Shown here: positions 52,851 to 61,330 of the stretch, piece by piece | Numbering within the stretch: the stretch's first letter is position 1 | Layout of the letters: every line of letters starts with the position of its first letter | From: Paenimyroides ummariense | GTDB taxonomy: Bacteria; Bacteroidota; Bacteroidia; Flavobacteriales; Flavobacteriaceae | Direction of reading: 5' to 3' | Assembly: GCF_900115115.1 (NCBI RefSeq) | Contig: NZ_FOVI01000005.1 | Coordinates: 62,001 to 126,000, forward strand | DNA: 64,000 nt | Program-made: the position numbers and the translations under genes | Notes under the pieces: generated by a model | Databases searched by the model: none | The model's input: the letters and a program-made list of their open reading frames with translations, nothing else | What the model was told of the DNA's origin: nothing

Positions 52851-55262
52851 ATGGCAACCAATAAAGAAACAATTTACATCCCATTAGAGGATGTGGAAAG
52901 CGAGCACTGTGCATTAATCGTCGAAAAAGGACTGGCACAGGTAAAAGGCGTAGAAACCCACAAAGTAGAGCTAAATAACCGCAGGGCGGCTATTACCGTT
53001 AATGATAACGAGGTCGTAGGCGAAGCTGTAAAAGCAATCAAAGATTTAGGCTATGGCGTTCCTACCGTTAAAAAGACTTATCCTGTACTGGGTATGACCT
53101 GTGCATCTTGTGCAGGAAGTGCCGAAAGTATGGCAAAATATACTCCGGGCGTAGTTAGTGCCGAAGTGAATTACGGTACAGGAAACCTTAACGTTGAGTT
53201 CCTGCCGAATATAACCAGTTCCGAGCAAATCAGGAAAGCGGTACAGGACGGCGGTTACGACCTGTTGCTTGAAGACGAGAACAAGCAGCAGGAAACCTTA
53301 GAAGCCATCCACGCCGAAAAATTCAGAAAACTAAAAAACAAAACCATTTGGGCGGTAATCCTATCGCTCCCGGTAGTCATTATTGGTATGTTCTTTATGG
53401 ATATGCCTTACGGTAATGAAATAATGTGGGCATTTTCCACTCCAGTAGTTTTATGGTTAGGTAAAGACTTTTTCATCAATGCGTGGAAGCAGGCGAAACA
53501 CCGTTCTGCCAATATGGACACGTTGGTAGCATTGAGTACAGGTATCGCCTATATATTCAGTGTATTCAATATGCTGTTTATGGACTTTTGGCATCAAAGA
53601 GGTTTACACGCACACGTGTACTTTGAAGCGGCTGCCGTTATTATCGCATTCATCCTGTTAGGCAAGCTGTTGGAAGAAAAAGCCAAAGGCAATACCTCAT
53701 CAGCCATTAAAAAGCTGATGGGCTTGCAGCCAAAAACGGTTATCGTGATTGAAGCGGACGGAACGGAAAGACAGAAAGCTATCGAAGATGTAAACGCAGG
53801 CGACATTATTTTGGTTAAGCCGGGCGAAAAAATTGCAGTAGATGGCATGGTCGTATCGGGTAACTCGTATGTAGATGAAAGTATGCTAAGCGGCGAACCT
53901 GTTCCGGTACTGAAAAAGGAAAACGAAAAGGTATTTGCAGGAACCATCAACCAAAAAGGTAGCTTCCAGTTCAAGGCGGTAAAAGTGGGCAAAGAAACAA
54001 TGCTTGCCCAAATCATCAAAATGGTGCAGGATGCACAGGGAAGTAAAGCACCCGTACAAAAACTGGTGGATAAAATCGCAGGTATCTTCGTTCCGGTAGT
54101 AATGGGTATTGCTGTATTGACCTTTATCCTTTGGTTCTTCTTAGGAGGCGAAAACGGAGTGGTTCAGGGATTGTTAGCCGCAGTTACCGTATTGGTTATT
54201 GCTTGTCCTTGTGCTTTAGGTTTGGCAACACCGACCGCTATTATGGTGGGCGTTGGTAAAGGTGCTGAAAACGGCATTCTGATTAAAGATGCGGAAAGTC
54301 TGGAACTGGCGAAAAAAGTAAACGCTATCGTGCTGGATAAAACAGGTACGATTACCGAGGGAAGACCCCAGGTTACAGGCATACAATGGCTGAACAATGA
54401 CGATGCGACCAAAGACGTTTTATTGAGCATCGAAAAGCAATCGGAGCACCCATTGGCGGAAGCCGTTGTAAAACATTTGGAGGGCGTTTCCACCACTGCA
54501 TTATCAAACTTCGACAGTATTACGGGTAAAGGCGCAAAAGCCGATTACAACAACGATACTTACTATGTTGGTAATAAAAAGCTGTTAGCTGAAAACAACA
54601 TTACCATTGCCGACCAACTGCAACAGCAGGCGGACGAATGGGGTACACAGTCTAAAACCGTTATATGGTTTGCAAACAGCAAACAGGCTCTTTCGGTAAT
54701 CGCTATTTCCGATAAAATTAAAGAAACATCGGTAGCAGCTATCAAGGAAATGCAGGATATGGGCATCGACCTGTATATGCTTACCGGAGATAACGAAGCG
54801 ACTGCCAAAGCCATTGCACAGCAGACAGGCATCGGGCACTACAAAGCCGAAGTATTGCCACAGCACAAAGCCGACTTTGTAAAAGAACTTCAAGCACAGG
54901 GCAAAGTGGTAGCGATGGTTGGGGATGGCATTAACGACAGTACCGCACTGGCAACAGCTGATGTAAGTATCGCAATGGGCAAAGGTTCGGATATCGCTAT
55001 GGATGTGGCGAAAATGACCATCATTTCATCCGACCTTACCAAAATACCGCAGGCGATTAGATTGTCAAAACAGACCGTTGCGACTATCAAGCAAAACCTG
55101 TTTTGGGCGTTCATCTACAACCTTATCGGTATTCCAATTGCCGCAGGTATTCTTTATCCGATTAACGGTTTCTTATTGAACCCGATGATTGCAGGAGCAG
55201 CAATGGCGTTAAGTAGTGTAAGTGTTGTAAGCAACAGTTTACGCTTAAAATGGAAAAAATAA
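52851..55262 (+). CDS. copA: copper-translocating P1B-type ATPase
   Basis: Two N-terminal HMA domains: the first has a degenerate site (ESEHC, residues 18-22) and the second the intact GMTCASC. P-type motifs follow: TGE-like SGEP near 343, the CPC metal site in VIACPCALGLATP near 455, DKTGTIT near 497, HP in SEHPLAE near 530 and GDGIND near 687. It exports Cu(I) from the cytoplasm. It begins 4 bp from the next gene, a CDF exporter, so the two share a transcript. Confidence 0.93.
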   Translation: MATNKETIYIPLEDVESEHCALIVEKGLAQVKGVETHKVELNNRRAAITVNDNEVVGEAVKAIKDLGYGVPTVKKTYPVLGMTCASCAGSAESMAKYTPGVVSAEVNYGTGNLNVEFLPNITSSEQIRKAVQDGGYDLLLEDENKQQETLEAIHAEKFRKLKNKTIWAVILSLPVVIIGMFFMDMPYGNEIMWAFSTPVVLWLGKDFFINAWKQAKHRSANMDTLVALSTGIAYIFSVFNMLFMDFWHQRGLHAHVYFEAAAVIIAFILLGKLLEEKAKGNTSSAIKKLMGLQPKTVIVIEADGTERQKAIEDVNAGDIILVKPGEKIAVDGMVVSGNSYVDESMLSGEPVPVLKKENEKVFAGTINQKGSFQFKAVKVGKETMLAQIIKMVQDAQGSKAPVQKLVDKIAGIFVPVVMGIAVLTFILWFFLGGENGVVQGLLAAVTVLVIACPCALGLATPTAIMVGVGKGAENGILIKDAESLELAKKVNAIVLDKTGTITEGRPQVTGIQWLNNDDATKDVLLSIEKQSEHPLAEAVVKHLEGVSTTALSNFDSITGKGAKADYNNDTYYVGNKKLLAENNITIADQLQQQADEWGTQSKTVIWFANSKQALSVIAISDKIKETSVAAIKEMQDMGIDLYMLTGDNEATAKAIAQQTGIGHYKAEVLPQHKADFVKELQAQGKVVAMVGDGINDSTALATADVSIAMGKGSDIAMDVAKMTIISSDLTKIPQAIRLSKQTVATIKQNLFWAFIYNLIGIPIAAGILYPINGFLLNPMIAGAAMALSSVSVVSNSLRLKWKK

Positions 55263-55265
55263 ATT

Positions 55266-56216
55266 ATGGAAAAAGAGCAAGGAAACGACCATTCTCATAG
55301 TACGAATAAGAAGACCTTAACGGTTAGTTTGGTCATTATTACGGTCTATATGGCAGTAGAGGTTATAGGTGGGTTAGTAACTAACAGCCTTGCCCTATTA
55401 GCCGATGCTGGACATATGTTGAGTGATGCAGTATCACTCTTCATCGCATTGATGGCATTTAAGTTCAGTAGTAAGGTAGCTGACTACGGAAAGACTTATG
55501 GTTACAAAAGATTTGAAATACTGGCAGCAGTCATTAACGGCGCAACGCTGATACTGATTTCAGGTTATATCATTTACGAGGCAATAGAACGCTTCCAGAA
55601 CCCACCGGAAATTCAATCAAGCGGTATGCTGATTGTTGCATTCATTGGACTACTGGTCAATGTGCTTGTAGCTTGGATAATGATGCGGGGGTCTGATGTA
55701 AAAGAAAACCTCAATATGCGTGGAGCATACCTGCACGTCCTCAGTGATATGTTAGGGTCGGTTGGTGCTATCATCGCAGCCTTGCTGATTATGTTCTTTG
55801 GTTGGGGGTGGGCAGACCCGTTGGCAAGTATCATCGTTTCCATACTGGTTTTACGGAGCGGTTATTTAGTAACTAAATCATCGGTACACGTACTGATGGA
55901 GGGTACGCCGGAGAATGTAGAGGTGGAAAAGATGACAGAAAAAATTCTGAAAACAGAGGGTGTCAAAGGGATGCACGACCTTCATATATGGACAATAACA
56001 AGTGGTTTGAACGCCCTTACCTGCCATTTGGTCGTAGATGAAAAAATGAAGATTGAAGAAAGTGAAAAATTGCTCCGCAACATCGAGTATACTTTGGAAG
56101 ATCTGAACATTCACCATGTCACTATCCAGTTGGAAACACCTGCTCACATGCACGATAATTCAATATTATGTAGTGTAAAAGCTGACCCATCAAGTCACGA
56201 CAACCATAATCATTAA
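55266..56216 (+). CDS. czcD: CDF cation efflux protein, CzcD-type
   Basis: Six transmembrane helices in residues 20-210 with the zinc-site pattern HxxxD in helix II (ADAGHMLSDA) and HVLSD in helix V (YLHVLSDMLG). A complete cytoplasmic domain follows (about 215-300) and both termini are His-rich. It exports Zn, Co or Cd. It starts 4 bp after copA. Confidence 0.9.
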   Translation: MEKEQGNDHSHSTNKKTLTVSLVIITVYMAVEVIGGLVTNSLALLADAGHMLSDAVSLFIALMAFKFSSKVADYGKTYGYKRFEILAAVINGATLILISGYIIYEAIERFQNPPEIQSSGMLIVAFIGLLVNVLVAWIMMRGSDVKENLNMRGAYLHVLSDMLGSVGAIIAALLIMFFGWGWADPLASIIVSILVLRSGYLVTKSSVHVLMEGTPENVEVEKMTEKILKTEGVKGMHDLHIWTITSGLNALTCHLVVDEKMKIEESEKLLRNIEYTLEDLNIHHVTIQLETPAHMHDNSILCSVKADPSSHDNHNH

Positions 56217-56261
56217 TCAAATTCAATAAAATCAAGTTTTAATCTCTAAAAATAAATAAAA

Positions 56262-56648
56262 ATGAAAGTGAACAAATTACTGATAGGTACATTCACCTCT
56301 TTAGCCATCTTTCTTACATCTTGTGGTGGCGATACCAAAACAGCAAAGGACGCTCATGTACACACCGATGGTGACGGACATAACCATGCTACAGAACAGG
56401 TTGATAAACCCGTTGAAAAAGTAGCACTCAAAGACAGAAATGAAAAAGGCGAACTAATTGATGCAGCAGGACACCTAATTACCGGCTGTCCTGGACATAA
56501 AGAAATGGTAGGTTCTCAGGGTGATATGTGTCCTAAGTGTGATTACATGACAATGATACCGATTACTTGGGATATTACTGGGGTTGATACCGTAAGAGTA
56601 ACGACTTTAGCTGATTATAACCCACCTGCTGACAAGCTAAAAAAATAA
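56262..56648 (+). CDS. metal-binding lipoprotein
   Basis: Signal peptide with lipobox FLTSC (Cys at about 22) followed by a His-rich segment (DAHVHTDGDGHNH) and a heavy-metal-binding domain (CPGHKEMVGSQGDMCPKCDY). It is probably a periplasmic or outer-membrane metal sink or donor. It lies 45 bp after czcD in the same transcript. Confidence 0.8.
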   Translation: MKVNKLLIGTFTSLAIFLTSCGGDTKTAKDAHVHTDGDGHNHATEQVDKPVEKVALKDRNEKGELIDAAGHLITGCPGHKEMVGSQGDMCPKCDYMTMIPITWDITGVDTVRVTTLADYNPPADKLKK

Positions 56649-56679
56649 TGTAGAACTTAGCTTTATTGCGTTTGCTAAG

Positions 56680-56713
56680 CGGTAGTTTCTGAAAAAGGAG
56701 CTGCCGTTTTTTT
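56680..56713 (+). terminator. terminator after the copA-czcD-lipoprotein operon
   Basis: CGGTAG (56680-56685) pairs with CTGCCG (56701-56706) and seven T follow. Confidence 0.65.
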
Positions 56714-56726
56714 ATGACTTATCCGT

Positions 56727-56762
56727 AAAAATTACAAATCTTACAAGAAAAATCACACTTTC
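56727..56762 (+). promoter_or_regulatory. copper-island box 2 (TetR gene promoter)
   Basis: Reads AAAAATTACAAATCTTACAAG-AAAAATCACACTTTC. The left half is near-identical to the other boxes; the right half lacks TAATAG. A perfect -7 box TAGATTTG follows at about 56783, and the start codon is 61 bp away. Confidence 0.6.
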
Positions 56763-56822
56763 AAGCTCTTATCCTATAAGTAGATTTGTATATGGTCTAA
56801 CTTTTATGGAGGGAATTTCCTA

Positions 56823-57293
56823 ATGACAAACAACGATACACAGAATGCGAACCTTGTCCGCAGATCCATTGAAAACATAAGGGCGGTTTTAACGGAGAAG
56901 AACATACAGGACGTGAAAATATCCGACATTACATCGGTTGCTAAAATCTCCAGAAGCAAATTTTTCAGCTTCTTTGGTGGAATGAATACGCTGTTGGAAC
57001 TGGTGTTGACCGAGGAACTGGTCAGGAGCTACGAACAGATTGCTTTGAGCATCAAAAATCAGGAGGAGAAAAAGAACTTAGAGGTAGAATTGAGCCTGCT
57101 CCGGATTATCTACATCAGGAAGAACCACATACTCTATAATTACTACAAAGTTTCGGAACTTTTACCGAGCCGATACGACGAATTGAAAGAAGCCCTAACC
57201 ATTAAGGAACAAAATTTGCAGTCAGATATACTAAAAGAGCACGGCGTGGAACCCAACGGATTAAAATGGAAAAATGCTTTTAGCGTTTACTAA
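56823..57293 (+). CDS. TetR/AcrR-like regulator, short form
   Basis: The N-terminal HTH at about 28-58 (VKISDITSVAKISRSKFFSF) is TetR-like. The C-terminal ligand domain is shorter than usual (156 residues in all against about 190). It lies in the copper island under a conserved box, so it is probably a member of the regulon that tunes a further response. Confidence 0.7.
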   Translation: MTNNDTQNANLVRRSIENIRAVLTEKNIQDVKISDITSVAKISRSKFFSFFGGMNTLLELVLTEELVRSYEQIALSIKNQEEKKNLEVELSLLRIIYIRKNHILYNYYKVSELLPSRYDELKEALTIKEQNLQSDILKEHGVEPNGLKWKNAFSVY

Positions 57294-57361
57294 AGTTAAC
57301 TTAAAAAGAACTAAACCGGGCTTCAAATGTTATAATTTAGTAATCACAAAAATTAAGAGAT

Positions 57362-57700
57362 ATGATACAGACAAAATTCCAATCGTGTATAGAAGCCTGC
57401 CTTAAATGTGTGGCTATCTGTAACCAATGTGCCATCGCTTGTTTAAACGAAGATGATGTTGCACACGTAAAAAAATGTATCCAGTTAGACCTGGAATGTG
57501 CAGCTATTTGCCAGGCGTCAGCAAACGTATTAAGTCTTGACGGTAAATTTAGCAAAGACATTTGCAAACTTTGTGCTGACATTTGCAACGCTTGTGCTGA
57601 AGAATGTGAAAAACACGCTGCAATGGGTATGGAGCATTGTAAAGAATGTGCAGAAGCGTGCAGAGCTTGTGCAAAGGCGTGTGAGGAAATGGCAGCGTAA
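57362..57700 (+). CDS. four-helix-bundle copper-binding protein (Csp/DUF326)
   Basis: The protein has Cys at regular places along predicted helices (CIEACLKCVAICNQCAIAC, then CKECAEACRACAKACEE). This is the pattern of the DUF326/Csp copper-storage proteins that line a four-helix bundle with Cys. There is no signal peptide, so it would store Cu(I) in the cytoplasm. Confidence 0.88.
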   Translation: MIQTKFQSCIEACLKCVAICNQCAIACLNEDDVAHVKKCIQLDLECAAICQASANVLSLDGKFSKDICKLCADICNACAEECEKHAAMGMEHCKECAEACRACAKACEEMAA

Positions 57701-57728
57701 TACTGGCATTTTTTTTTGTTTAAAATTC

Positions 57729-57755
57729 AGAGGGTTCTTGCAACCCTCTTTTTTT
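57729..57755 (+). terminator. terminator after the Csp-like gene
   Basis: AGAGGGTT and AACCCTCT pair around CTTGC and are followed by a run of T. Confidence 0.9.
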
Positions 57756-57773
57756 GTGCCCTGTCCAATCAGT

Positions 57774-57809
57774 AAATATCACAAATCAAACACGGAAAAG
57801 CGTAATAAG
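57774..57809 (+). promoter_or_regulatory. copper-island box 3 (azurin promoter)
   Basis: Reads AAATATCACAAATC-AAACAC-GGAAAAGCGTAATAAG. A GAAATTTG -7-like box follows about 25 bp later; the azurin ATG is 61 bp from the box end. Confidence 0.7.
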
Positions 57810-57869
57810 GAAGTGGCCTTATGTGCTGAAATTTGCGCTATCAGATAACATATAAAATCTCAAATAGAA

Positions 57870-58379
57870 ATGAAAAAGTTAGTGTTAGCATTGTCGGTAA
57901 TCGCATTTACCGCCTGTAACAACAATCAGCAAAAAGAACAGACCACACAGGAGAGCAATCAGCCAGTAACAGAAGAAGCGGTTGCCCCAGCAGAAACAGG
58001 GAACGAAAATATAATTACCATTAGCGGTGGCGATGATATGAAGTTCGACAAAACCGAACTGAAAGCCAAAGCAGGCGAAACAGTAAGGCTTATCCTGAAG
58101 CATATCGGTAAAGCACCAATTGAGGCAATGGGACACAATGTTGTCATTCTTGCACAGGGTACGGATTTCAACGCCTTTGCCAATGCTGCGATAGATGCTA
58201 AGGACAACGGCTACATACCTAAAGGAATGGAAAAAGCCGTTATTGCTAAAACGGATATGATTGGCGGTGGGCAAACCACGGAAATTACCTTTACGGCTCC
58301 GGCTAAGGGTTCATATGATTTTCTGTGTTCGTTTCCCGGCCATTACATCTATATGAAAGGCAAATTAATCGTAGAGTAA
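57870..58379 (+). CDS. azurin-like blue copper protein
   Basis: A lipoprotein signal (MKKLVLALSVIAFTAC) is followed by a Glu/Gln/Thr-rich linker and a cupredoxin domain. Copper ligands are visible as H in EAMGHNVV and C-x-x-x-x-H in FLCSFPGHYIYMKG, with the Met ligand five residues after the His. It carries electrons or buffers copper in the periplasm. It lies under a conserved copper-island box. Confidence 0.88.
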   Translation: MKKLVLALSVIAFTACNNNQQKEQTTQESNQPVTEEAVAPAETGNENIITISGGDDMKFDKTELKAKAGETVRLILKHIGKAPIEAMGHNVVILAQGTDFNAFANAAIDAKDNGYIPKGMEKAVIAKTDMIGGGQTTEITFTAPAKGSYDFLCSFPGHYIYMKGKLIVE

Positions 58380-58401
58380 TCCGGCGATTTCAAAATCAGT
58401 A

Positions 58402-58435
58402 AAAATCACAAATCTTACAAGGAATAGCGTAATAG
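58402..58435 (+). promoter_or_regulatory. copper-island box 4 (HMA chaperone promoter)
   Basis: Reads AAAATCACAAATCTTACAAG-GAATAGCGTAATAG, the best match to the consensus. A GAAATTTG -7-like box follows and the start codon is 52 bp away. Confidence 0.7.
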
Positions 58436-58486
58436 TAACCATCCGTTTAATACGGAAATTTGTATAACAATAAAAATAAGTTCAAA

Positions 58487-58732
58487 ATGAAAAATGTAGA
58501 ATTAAGCATACCAGATATGCAAAGCGCACACTGCCAGTCAAGAGTAAACGGAGCAATCAAAGATATTGACGGCATTAAAGTTGAAAAATTGGAAGCAGGA
58601 AAATTATCTGTTTCGGTTGAAAACGACGAAGTAAAAGAAGAGTTGGTTGAGGCGATTGAAAAAGCAGGCTACAAAGTTGGCGGCGACGACAGCGAAAAGG
58701 CTTCAAGTTGTTCAACAGGATGCTGCGGATAA
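58487..58732 (+). CDS. HMA-domain metallochaperone-like protein
   Basis: 81 residues (start at ATG 58487) forming one ferredoxin-like HMA domain, but the usual CxxC is SAHC (MQSAHC), as in the first HMA domain of the CopA here (SEHC). A Cys-rich tail (SSCSTGCCG) could supply the missing ligand. It probably delivers or traps Cu(I). Confidence 0.8.
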   Translation: MKNVELSIPDMQSAHCQSRVNGAIKDIDGIKVEKLEAGKLSVSVENDEVKEELVEAIEKAGYKVGGDDSEKASSCSTGCCG

Positions 58733-58743
58733 GTTTTGGGCAG

Positions 58744-58782
58744 TCCCGGAGCAAGTACGCCAGTGCTTCTCCGGGATTTTTT
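58744..58782 (+). terminator. terminator after the HMA gene
   Basis: TCCCGGAG (58744-58751) and CTCCGGGA (58769-58776) form the stem, an AGCA/TGCT pair extends it, and six T follow. Confidence 0.9.
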
Positions 58783-58840
58783 ACCAAAGCCACTCCAGCG
58801 TATGAAACAGTTAATAACCTCGTTCCATAAATAAAAAGCA

Positions 58841-59257
58841 ATGTTACAGAAACAAAATTCAAGCGACTGTTCGGAGATAATGACGAAAGTTTGCAATGTA
58901 GCAGACCGGATTATACAGAACCGATTGGACACAGGTACATCTGCACCGTTTGCCGTGCAGCTTACAAAAGAACTGAAAACGGATTATCAGCAGTTGAATA
59001 ATCTGTTTCTCGTTGAATGCGATATGAGCCTTGAAATTATCTATATCAAGCGCATTATCGAAAAGGTAAAAGAGTTATTGGTGTACACCGAGCAATCGCT
59101 ATCACAAATCGCAAAATCGTTAGGCTATCAGAAGCCTGCGGAACTATCAGAGCAATTAGCAACTTACACGGGATTAACGTCTGCCCATTTTAAGCAGATA
59201 CGAAAAAACAAGCTCGAAATCATCAGAAGACAGCAGGAAAAGCAAAACGAACTATAA
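58841..59257 (+). CDS. AraC-type HTH regulator without HMA domain
   Basis: The HTH at about 80-130 (LSQIAKSLGYQKPAELSEQL, then TSAHFKQIRKN) is very like those of the HMA-AraC proteins at 52197 and 61331, and the linker region (NNLF...IEKVKELLVY) also aligns. The N-terminal HMA part is replaced by about 30 unrelated residues. It may act on the same boxes without sensing metal. Confidence 0.75.
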   Translation: MLQKQNSSDCSEIMTKVCNVADRIIQNRLDTGTSAPFAVQLTKELKTDYQQLNNLFLVECDMSLEIIYIKRIIEKVKELLVYTEQSLSQIAKSLGYQKPAELSEQLATYTGLTSAHFKQIRKNKLEIIRRQQEKQNEL

Positions 59258-59295
59258 TTGTCAGAACAGCAAACTTTTAAATAGAAGTCTTGATG

Positions 59296-59334
59296 AAACC
59301 TCGCTTTGTGTACAGAAGCAGAGGTTTTCTTTTT
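59296..59334 (+). terminator. terminator after the AraC gene
   Basis: AAACCTC-GCTT pairs with AAGC-GAGGTTT (one bulged A), followed by a T-rich tail. Confidence 0.75.
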
Positions 59335-59366
59335 ATCAGCAATGCAAGACAAGAAACTACCGAGGG

Positions 59367-60437
59367 ATGAAGAAATACACGTGGCGAACACATAAAATTA
59401 TACAGGAAACCGAAGATACCATTAGTATATACTTTGACACGGAGCAGCAGGCATTTAGCTACCTGCCCGGTCAATACCTTAACATCAGGCTTGCCATAAA
59501 CGGCGAACAGCTCATACGTTCGTATTCGTTCAGTTCTGTGCCATCTGACGAATTTCCCGCCATTACCATTAAAAGGGTTACGGGCGGAAAGATGAGCAAT
59601 TACATTTTAGATAATGCCGGACTAATAGAAGCCTGGGAAATAGAAGCCCCCTTTGGCAGCTTTGTTTTGGAAAAGCCCATAGCCGAGCATTCCCAAATTG
59701 TTTTGTTGGCGGGTGGTAGCGGCATTTCGCCTTTGTTCTCAATGCTGAAAAGTATTGAAAGCAGCAGCCAAATTCCCTTACTGGTGTACAGTAACAAAAC
59801 ACCGGAAGATACCATATTTTGGAATGAATTGGAAGCGATGCAGGCAGCGCAAGAACTGAATATTTGTTATTCCTTTACCGCACCCGATTTTATTTCCACC
59901 AAAATCAACCACGTTGCAGGCAGGTTCAATTTGCTTGTATTGCGTTCGGTCATTAAAAGACTGGTTGGCGAGGTTGCGGCAGCCCATTATTACATCTGCG
60001 GACCCAATGGGCTGATGGATTTATACCGGGATGCCTTAACGGGTTTGAACATTCCCGAAGACCATATCCATTTGGAATACTTCGACCCGGTTCCGGTGGA
60101 TGCGGGCGATTTGGAAACGGACGGTACTGTTAAAGATGTGATTGTAAACTATTACGAGGACAATTACGAGAACGACGAAAAGCAAACGTATGAATGTACA
60201 TCGCTCATTGAGGTACAGCCGAAGCAATCGCTTTTGGATGCGATGAAAGCGCATCATATCAAAGTGGCGAGTTCCTGTAAGAACGGAACCTGCGGGGCTT
60301 GTTGGGCGGTGAAAACAGATGGGGAAGTTCGGATGCTCCATAACGGCGCACTAACAGAACAGGATATTGCCGAGGGAATAATTTTGTTGTGCCAAAGCTA
60401 CCCGATGAATGCGGATGTTTGTGTTACGGTACAGTAA
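59367..60437 (+). CDS. NAD(P)H-flavin oxidoreductase with 2Fe-2S domain
   Basis: An FAD-binding barrel (about 1-100; RSYSFSS flavin motif) and a nucleotide-binding domain (GGSGISPLFSML near 116) are followed by a C-terminal ferredoxin domain with cluster ligands CKNGTCGACW and a later Cys near LLCQS. The layout is like PaaE/HmpA-type reductases. The electron acceptor is unknown; azurin or copper reduction is a guess from location. Confidence 0.85.
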   Translation: MKKYTWRTHKIIQETEDTISIYFDTEQQAFSYLPGQYLNIRLAINGEQLIRSYSFSSVPSDEFPAITIKRVTGGKMSNYILDNAGLIEAWEIEAPFGSFVLEKPIAEHSQIVLLAGGSGISPLFSMLKSIESSSQIPLLVYSNKTPEDTIFWNELEAMQAAQELNICYSFTAPDFISTKINHVAGRFNLLVLRSVIKRLVGEVAAAHYYICGPNGLMDLYRDALTGLNIPEDHIHLEYFDPVPVDAGDLETDGTVKDVIVNYYEDNYENDEKQTYECTSLIEVQPKQSLLDAMKAHHIKVASSCKNGTCGACWAVKTDGEVRMLHNGALTEQDIAEGIILLCQSYPMNADVCVTVQ

Positions 60438-60451
60438 TATCCATATAGAAA

Positions 60452-60491
60452 AAGGGCAAAATTACAGCTTTATAGCTGCTGTTTTGCCCTT
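60452..60491. terminator. bidirectional terminator between convergent genes
   Basis: AAGGGCAAAA (60452-60461) and TTTTGCCCTT (60482-60491) form the stem, with an inner AGCT/AGCT pair. Confidence 0.8.
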
Positions 60492-60500
60492 GTTGTTTTG

Positions 60501-60812
60501 TTAGTCTTTTTTAAGTGCCAGTTTGCGGAGCATTGCTGTACTCATACTATCCGTATAAGCCCCGTAAGCTGTAACCAAAATTCCTTTTAAACCGTCTTTC
60601 GAGGCAATTCCGTACACCGTTGCCTCATCGCTTGGGTTGCTTTCTCCCTCGTAGCGATAGACCTGTTCGATTTCAAATTCATCAACTGTATATTTGTTGC
60701 TGCCGCAGATTAAACAGTTCTCTTCGAGGTTGAAATCCACGTTATAGCCCTCGTTCCGTAGGTTCTGTATCGCTACCAAAACCGTAGCGTATTTGTACGT
60801 TACATTTGTCAT
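60501..60812 (-). CDS. small conserved Bacteroidota protein, 103 aa
   Basis: A soluble protein with LICGSNKYTVDEFEIEQVYR and a DSMSTAMLRKL C-terminus. Homologues in this phylum are often labelled phosphoribosylpyrophosphate synthetase, but it is far too short for that enzyme and no PRPP motif is visible. It is better left as hypothetical. It is cargo in the copper island, on the opposite strand. Confidence 0.65.
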   Translation of the reverse strand: MTNVTYKYATVLVAIQNLRNEGYNVDFNLEENCLICGSNKYTVDEFEIEQVYRYEGESNPSDEATVYGIASKDGLKGILVTAYGAYTDSMSTAMLRKLALKKD

Positions 60813-60857
60813 AGTAATAGTCTTTTAAATTGCTGTTTATCACTCCCGGCTGTCCTG

Positions 60858-61124
60858 TCAGAAGTCCTCTTTTAGCAGGTCTTTGAGCTTCCGGTGCTGT
60901 ATGCACAATTCGGCGTACATATTTTTTAGCCTGCTGTTTTCTGCGTTTAAATTTACTAATTCTGCAAGAATATCCATTCCTAAATCCTTGTATTTCTGTT
61001 TGAGTTCAAAAATGTTCGTGCCGTAAACGCCGTATTTCTCAAAAAGCTCCAGTCCGCTTTTGCCTGCGTTATAGTCTTTCAGCACCTTTAAAACTTGATG
61101 TTCGTTGCTTTTTTTATTCTTCAT
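60858..61124 (-). CDS. IS3 OrfA-like HTH protein, possible remnant
   Basis: 88 residues with an HTH_Tnp_1-like start (EHQVLKVLKDYNAGKSGLEL) and a leucine-zipper-like C-terminus (AENSRLKNMYAELCIQHRKL), the layout of IS3-family OrfA. No OrfB or flanking inverted repeats are seen within 200 bp. It could be an insertion-sequence remnant or a domesticated DNA-binding protein. Confidence 0.55.
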   Translation of the reverse strand: MKNKKSNEHQVLKVLKDYNAGKSGLELFEKYGVYGTNIFELKQKYKDLGMDILAELVNLNAENSRLKNMYAELCIQHRKLKDLLKEDF

Positions 61125-61233
61125 TTTTATACGGATGTTGTCTGTTACAAAATTCCGTAAGATGAACGGGTGTAGCTATGTACTTTTCCCTGTTTAGTTT
61201 ATGATATTTAATGTTGCTGCACCGATTTTCATA

Positions 61234-61268
61234 AAATTTCACAAAACAAACCCGGAATATCATAATAG
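61234..61268 (+). promoter_or_regulatory. copper-island box 5 (second HMA-AraC promoter)
   Basis: Reads AAAATTTCACAAAAC-AAACCC-GGAATATCATAATAG. A GAATTTTG -7-like box follows about 25 bp later and the start codon is 63 bp away. This implies autoregulation of the sensor. Confidence 0.65.
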
Positions 61269-61330
61269 TATGTCGGTGGCAAATGCAGAATTTTGACCAT
61301 TGAATAAAGGAACTTATACACTTTAGAACT

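Noticed and set aside
60501..60812. Phosphoribosylpyrophosphate synthetase
   Set aside because: About 100 residues against more than 300 for the enzyme, with no PRPP-binding motif.
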